Shown in pieces: positions 21,739 to 26,749 of a stretch of 26,749 nt of DNA. Under the pieces are notes generated by a model that did not search any database, had not been told where the DNA came from, and saw only the letters and a list, made by a program, of their open reading frames with translations. Position numbers and translations under genes: made by a program. The stretch's first letter is position 1. Every line of letters starts with the position of its first letter. Source of the stretch: Planctomycetota bacterium (GTDB lineage: Bacteria > Planctomycetota > UBA1135 > UBA2386); contig JAEUHU010000094.1 of assembly GCA_016793305.1 (NCBI GenBank), positions 1-26,749 on the forward strand. Direction: 5' to 3'.

Positions 21739-23289
21739 GTGACCCTGCAACCTGGATCCAGCGACCTGCTGGCCGCCATCCCGAGGGTGCTCGAAGGGGT
21801 GACGGTGCAGGTGCTCGACGAGTCCGCCGCCGATCCGGCGACGGCGGGGTCGGTCCACGTGGTCGAGGAGTTGCCGGGCCTGCGCGTGGTCGCCAGCGTG
21901 CCGGCGGCGGCCCCCGACGTGCAGGCGCTGGTGCGCTCCCTGCTCGACACCCTCGCCGCGCGCGAGCGTCTCGAGGGCGACATGCTCAGCGTGCTCGCCA
22001 AGTTCGAGGTGATGCAGGAGCAGTTGTTCTCGTACGCCGACGAACTGCCGCGCATCTCGTCGGGCGAGGAGCTCGACATCGCTCGTGGCGCCGCCGAAGC
22101 GTGCCTGCGCGCCACCAAGGTGCGGCACGTCGTCTACCTCGCCTGCCTGCCGGGCAAGAACGGCTGCGAGGTGGTCGCGCACCATCCTGCCCGGCCGACG
22201 CGCGGGGTCGAACTCGACCCGGTGCTGCCGGTCGAGGGGTTCCTCGCCGAAGTGCTCGCCGGCGACGGCGTCGTCGTGCACGACGTGCCGAAGGGGCAAC
22301 GCCTCGGCGAACGGGGCTCCGTCGAGCATCTGGCGCAGACCCAGGTGCTCGGCGTGCCGGTGAAGTTCGGCGCCGACGACAAGCGCTTCCTGATCGGGGC
22401 GCTGGTGCTGGTCGACAAACAGCCTGCCGATTCGGTCGCCAGCGAGGCCGAACCTCGCTTCGACCACGAGGAGTGGCAGATCGCCGCCTCCTACGCCGCG
22501 ATCCTCGGCGCCGTGCTCGGTGCCCGCAAGTCGGCCGAGCTCGGCAAGGAGATGCGCATGGCGAAGGCGATCCAGCAGCAGCTGCTGCCGAGCGCGCCGC
22601 CGGTGCTGGGGGGCTTCGAGGTCGCCGCGACCTACACCGCCTGCGGGTCGGTCGGTGGCGACTACTACGACTACGTGCCGCTGGCCGACGGCCGGCAGCT
22701 GGTGGTGATCGCCGACGTCTCGGGGCACAACCTCGCCTCGGGCATGGTGATGGTCGGTGCCCGCGCGATGCTGCGCACGCTGGCCGGCGTCTACGGCGAG
22801 CCGCGTCGGGTGTTCGAGCGCCTCGCCGCCGACATGTTCTCGGACCTGAGCCGCAACGAACGCTTCCTCACCGCGGCGGCGGTGGCGATCCGCGACCACG
22901 ACGGGCTGGTCGAGTACGTCTGCGCCGGCCACAACGACCTGCTGGTCTATCGCGCCGCCACCGATCGCATCGAGCACGTGGCCAGCGAGAGCACCATCCT
23001 CGGCTTCCTGCCGGCTCCGGACTACTCGAGCCGCATGCTGCACCTGCAACCGGGCGACTGCCTGTTGCTGTTCACCGACGGCATCACCGAGGCCACCGAC
23101 GAGGCCGACGAGATGTTCGGCGAGGAACGGCTGAGCAGCGTGTTCGCCCAGCTGGCGCCGAACCAGTCGGCGCAGACGATCGTCGACGGCATCGTCCAGG
23201 CACTCGACCACTTCCGCCGCGGGCGTGTCGGCAACGACGACGTCACCGCGGTGGTGCTGCGCTATCTAGGCCGGGGAGGCAACCGATGA
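21739..23289 (+). CDS. GAF-domain PP2C-type Ser/Thr phosphatase (SpoIIE/RsbU-like)
   Basis: 516 aa from the GTG at 21739. Residues 1-75 are an unassigned head; about 95-260 have the length and pattern of a GAF sensor domain; a helical linker (AKAIQQQLLP, 275-284) leads to the PP2C domain (about 290-510). Metal-binding acidic residues are visible: D308 in GGDYYD, D326 in ADVSGH, D447 in TDGITE and D500/D501 in NDDVT. It should dephosphorylate a STAS-type antagonist in response to a ligand bound by GAF or to a partner. The GHKL kinase gene lies seven bases upstream and the receiver gene overlaps its stop (ATGA), so the three form one operon. Confidence 0.94.
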   Translation: MTLQPGSSDLLAAIPRVLEGVTVQVLDESAADPATAGSVHVVEELPGLRVVASVPAAAPDVQALVRSLLDTLAARERLEGDMLSVLAKFEVMQEQLFSYADELPRISSGEELDIARGAAEACLRATKVRHVVYLACLPGKNGCEVVAHHPARPTRGVELDPVLPVEGFLAEVLAGDGVVVHDVPKGQRLGERGSVEHLAQTQVLGVPVKFGADDKRFLIGALVLVDKQPADSVASEAEPRFDHEEWQIAASYAAILGAVLGARKSAELGKEMRMAKAIQQQLLPSAPPVLGGFEVAATYTACGSVGGDYYDYVPLADGRQLVVIADVSGHNLASGMVMVGARAMLRTLAGVYGEPRRVFERLAADMFSDLSRNERFLTAAAVAIRDHDGLVEYVCAGHNDLLVYRAATDRIEHVASESTILGFLPAPDYSSRMLHLQPGDCLLLFTDGITEATDEADEMFGEERLSSVFAQLAPNQSAQTIVDGIVQALDHFRRGRVGNDDVTAVVLRYLGRGGNR

Positions 23290-23657
23290 CCCAACGCACC
23301 GTGCTCGTCGTCGACGACGAGCCGTTCATCTGCCGCTCCTTGACCTTCGTGCTGCGCAAGGAGAACTACCACGTGCTCGAGGCGCGCAACGGCGAGGAGG
23401 CGCTGGCGGCAATCCGCCAGCACAAGCCGGACCTGGTGTTCCTCGACGTGATGATGCCGAAGCTGAACGGCTTCCAGGTGACGCAACAGGTCCGCAGCGA
23501 CCCGACGCTCGACTCCGTGAAGATCATCCTGCTGACCGCGAAGGGCCAGGAGAGCGACCGCGAGGTCGGCAAGACCGCCGGTGCCAACGACTACATGACC
23601 AAGCCGTTCAGCCCGACCAAGATCCTCGACCGCGCGCGGCAGATGCTCGGTTCGTGA
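23286..23657 (+). CDS. Stand-alone response regulator receiver protein
   Basis: 123 aa, receiver domain only. Acidic pocket D10/D11, phospho-acceptor D54 (FLDVMMP), T84 and K106 (TKPF) are all present. No output domain, so it acts by protein contact, as CheY or Spo0F does. The ATG overlaps the phosphatase stop (ATGA). In many RsbU-type phosphatases the receiver is fused to the PP2C domain; here it is separate and would be a natural on/off partner for the GAF-PP2C protein. The kinase that phosphorylates it is not next to it; the nearest one, at 18.7-20.0 kb, has its own paired regulator. Confidence 0.94.
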   Translation: MTQRTVLVVDDEPFICRSLTFVLRKENYHVLEARNGEEALAAIRQHKPDLVFLDVMMPKLNGFQVTQQVRSDPTLDSVKIILLTAKGQESDREVGKTAGANDYMTKPFSPTKILDRARQMLGS

Positions 23658-23688
23658 GATCGGCGGACGGTGCGCCTACGCTGGCCCT

Positions 23689-25065
23689 GTGCCAGTCCCC
23701 GCCGCCGTCGCCGCCGAACCACTGTCGTCGCGTTCCCCGTGGTTCGCGGTGTTGCAGCAGGGACTGCCGCTGGCGCTCGGCTTCGCGTCGCACGCGCTGA
23801 TCAACCTGGTCGACCTGGCGCTGGTCGGTCGGCTCGGCGGGCAAGCGCTGCAGGCGGCGCACATCGGTTCGACCTGGAACGTGCTGCCGATGATCCTCGG
23901 CAATTGCGTGTCGACAGCGCTGTTGGCGAGCCTGTCGCGCGATCTCGGCACCGGCGACACGGCACTGGCTGCGCTGCGCAACCGCCGCGCCCAGGGCTTC
24001 ATGGTCGCCTTCGCCATGGTGGTGGCCGTGCTGACCACGTTGCCGGCTGGCCCGATGGTCGACCTGATGGCGGCCGGGCCGAACGTGCGCGCCGAGGCGC
24101 TGCACTACCTGGTCGTGAGCAACCTCGGCTGTGTGTCGATGTTCGTGCTGATGCAGGCGACCGCGGCGATGCGCGCGGTCGGCGAAGTGGGCATGCCGGT
24201 GGGGCTGCTGGTCGGGGCGAACGTCGTCAACCTGGGCTTGGCCTTCCCGCTCCTCTACGGTTGGGACCTCGTCGGTCTGCCTCCGGTCGGGGTCGTCGGC
24301 GCTGCCTACGCAGCGGTCGCCGCGCGCACGCTCGCGGCGCTGGCCGCGGTCGCCTGGTTGTGGCGGGCCCGGCATCCGCTGTCGTTGCGGCGCCGCCCGA
24401 TCGACACGGCGCCGCCCGTGGTCCCGGCCGTGGCGCGGCCGCTGCTGCAGGATGCGTGGCCCCAGTCCCTGCAGATCGGGCTGCGCGCGGGCCTCGTGCT
24501 GCTGCTCACGCCGCTGCTACGCCGCGGCGACGGGGAGACCGCGGCGGTCGCGTTCAGCATCACGACCCGCTACGACACGGTGGTGTTGTTCGCGTCGATC
24601 GGCTTCGCGAACGCGGCCACGGCCTACGCCGGGCGCGCCGTCGCCCGCGGCGAGGGGCGGCTGGCCCGGCAGGCCGGCTACGCGGCGGCCGTCCAAGCGG
24701 CCCTGTTCGGGGTGGTGTGCGTGCTGGCCATGATCGCCTTCGTCGACGTCCTGGTCGGTTGGTGCCTGCCCGCACCGTCGGCGCCGGTCGTCGCGTTCGC
24801 CGCGGACTACTTCGCCGGGGCCGGCTGGAGTCAGGTCGCCGGGGCCGCAGCCCTCGGGGCGATCGGCGCGGTGCAGGGCTCCGGCTGGATGCGTGCGCCG
24901 CTGCGTCTCGACCTGGTCGGCTTCGCGGTCGTCTACGCGGCTGTGCTGCTGGTCGGCAGCTGCGGGGCGGCCGCGATCTACGCGGCCCTGTTCGGGGGCA
25001 TGCTGGTGGTGGCGCTGCTGCAGGTCGGGCTCGTCGCGGTCGGCGGCTGGGCCCGATCGAGCTGA
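23689..25065 (+). CDS. MATE-family multidrug/cation antiporter
   Basis: 458 aa, the usual MATE length, with about 12 hydrophobic segments. The first helix region has the family pattern LPLALGFASHALINLVDLALVGRLG (broken here at 20: LPLALGFASH then ALINLVDLALVGRLG), and the second half repeats it weakly (QSLQIGLRAGLVLLL). MATE proteins expel drugs or toxic metabolites in exchange for Na+ or H+. The start is the GTG at 23689, 31 bp after the receiver gene; an upstream promoter or read-through are both possible. The stop codon at 25063-25065 lies inside the left arm of a hairpin. Substrate unknown; NorM and DinF branches cannot be told apart by eye. Confidence 0.88.
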   Translation: MPVPAAVAAEPLSSRSPWFAVLQQGLPLALGFASHALINLVDLALVGRLGGQALQAAHIGSTWNVLPMILGNCVSTALLASLSRDLGTGDTALAALRNRRAQGFMVAFAMVVAVLTTLPAGPMVDLMAAGPNVRAEALHYLVVSNLGCVSMFVLMQATAAMRAVGEVGMPVGLLVGANVVNLGLAFPLLYGWDLVGLPPVGVVGAAYAAVAARTLAALAAVAWLWRARHPLSLRRRPIDTAPPVVPAVARPLLQDAWPQSLQIGLRAGLVLLLTPLLRRGDGETAAVAFSITTRYDTVVLFASIGFANAATAYAGRAVARGEGRLARQAGYAAAVQAALFGVVCVLAMIAFVDVLVGWCLPAPSAPVVAFAADYFAGAGWSQVAGAAALGAIGAVQGSGWMRAPLRLDLVGFAVVYAAVLLVGSCGAAAIYAALFGGMLVVALLQVGLVAVGGWARSS

Positions 25066-25079
25066 CAGGATCTGTCAGC
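25061..25079. repeat. Hairpin overlapping the MATE stop codon
   Basis: Perfect arms GCTGACAG (25061-25068) and CTGTCAGC (25072-25079) with loop GAT. The stop codon TGA of the MATE gene lies in the left arm. One base separates it from the next hairpin. It may help end the MATE transcript or serve as an operator. Confidence 0.55.
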
Positions 25080-25080
25080 G

Positions 25081-25110
25081 TGGCAGCTGCGACGCGGCTC
25101 GTAGCTGCCA
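25081..25110. repeat. Second hairpin between the MATE gene and dnaK
   Basis: Arms TGGCAGCTGCGA (25081-25092) and TCGTAGCTGCCA (25099-25110) pair over 12 positions (one G-U) around loop CGCGGC. No T-tract follows, so this is not a textbook intrinsic terminator. The remaining 191 bp to dnaK hold a less GC-rich patch (25145-25170) but no CIRCE element. Confidence 0.55.
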
Positions 25111-25291
25111 GAATGGCGCATGTCGACCGTCTGCCCGATGCCGTAACCCAAGTATTTGCAGCAACTAGGGTGCATGTTGCCGTCGGGCACGGCTTTTGAC
25201 ATTCGTGGGACGCCGCCGCGCCTCGGTGTTCGGGTCGCGGCGGCAGTTCGTTCGCATCGGCCCCGGCGCCCCTCGTGGCGGCCGCGGCAAC

Positions 25292-25296
25292 AGGAG
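25292..25296 (+). promoter_or_regulatory. Ribosome binding site of dnaK
   Basis: AGGAG five bases before the ATG at 25302 fixes the dnaK start. Confidence 0.6.
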
Positions 25297-25301
25297 CCAC
25301 C

Positions 25302-26749
<1,448 letters not shown>

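Noticed and set aside
25196..25224. Sigma-70-like promoter before dnaK starting at TTGACA (25196-25201)
   Set aside because: The -35 hexamer is perfect, but at a 17-bp spacing the sequence is CGCCTC, with no TATAAT-like -10 nearby.
25066..25301. CIRCE/HrcA operator before dnaK
   Set aside because: No TTAGCACTC-N9-GAGTGCTAA or near match is present; the dyads found have different arms.

Overview
This window is very GC-rich, bacterial and densely coded: 20 protein genes (two cut by the window edges), no rRNA, tRNA, CRISPR array, transposase or phage gene that I can see. The gene content suggests a member of the PVC group, most likely a planctomycete. The clues are a Minf_1886-family protein, a DUF1573 lipoprotein coupled to a large exported multiheme cytochrome, an exported TPR-metalloprotease, a plant-plastid-like glutamyl endopeptidase and several starts without a clear Shine-Dalgarno. 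This assignment is inference; no rRNA marker is present.

Layout. 1-4.7 kb: the 3' end of a NUDIX hydrolase, an exported protein with a likely polysaccharide-lyase-like fold, an HtrA/DegP serine protease (minus strand), a hot-dog thioesterase and a YkgJ-type cysteine-cluster protein (minus). 4.7-7.7 kb: a 998-aa exported TPR protein with an embedded HExxH peptidase. 7.75-10.65 kb: a tight replication operon of a degenerate DnaA homologue, tmk and holB, joined by GTGA and ATGA start/stop overlaps. 10.8-14.4 kb: a Minf_1886 protein, an exported S9-family glutamyl endopeptidase-like enzyme and a small membrane protein. 14.46-17.06 kb (minus): DUF1573 lipoprotein followed by a four-heme cytochrome with a 5'-nucleotidase-like front half. 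17.06-17.38 kb is non-coding and rich in inverted repeats. 17.4-21.1 kb (minus): a lipoprotein amidase, then a four-TM histidine kinase and a sigma-54-dependent NtrC-type regulator. 21.3-23.66 kb (plus): a GHKL anti-sigma-type kinase, a GAF-PP2C phosphatase and a stand-alone receiver protein, which together look like a partner-switching module. 23.7-25.07 kb: a MATE transporter. 25.3 kb to the end: dnaK, cut by the window edge, preceded by two tandem hairpins and no CIRCE.

The most interesting items are: (a) the DnaA homologue, which keeps Walker A/B and the domain IV fold but has lost the arginine finger, the sensor II arginine and most of the DnaA-box-reading signature; (b) seven GGGAC/GTCCC pentamers packed into 91 bp between the divergently transcribed amidase and partner-switch operons; (c) a CxxC plus His in the predicted periplasmic loop of the histidine kinase; and (d) a 16-bp-stem hairpin in the only long gene-free stretch. 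All function calls come from reading the sequence; no database search was run.
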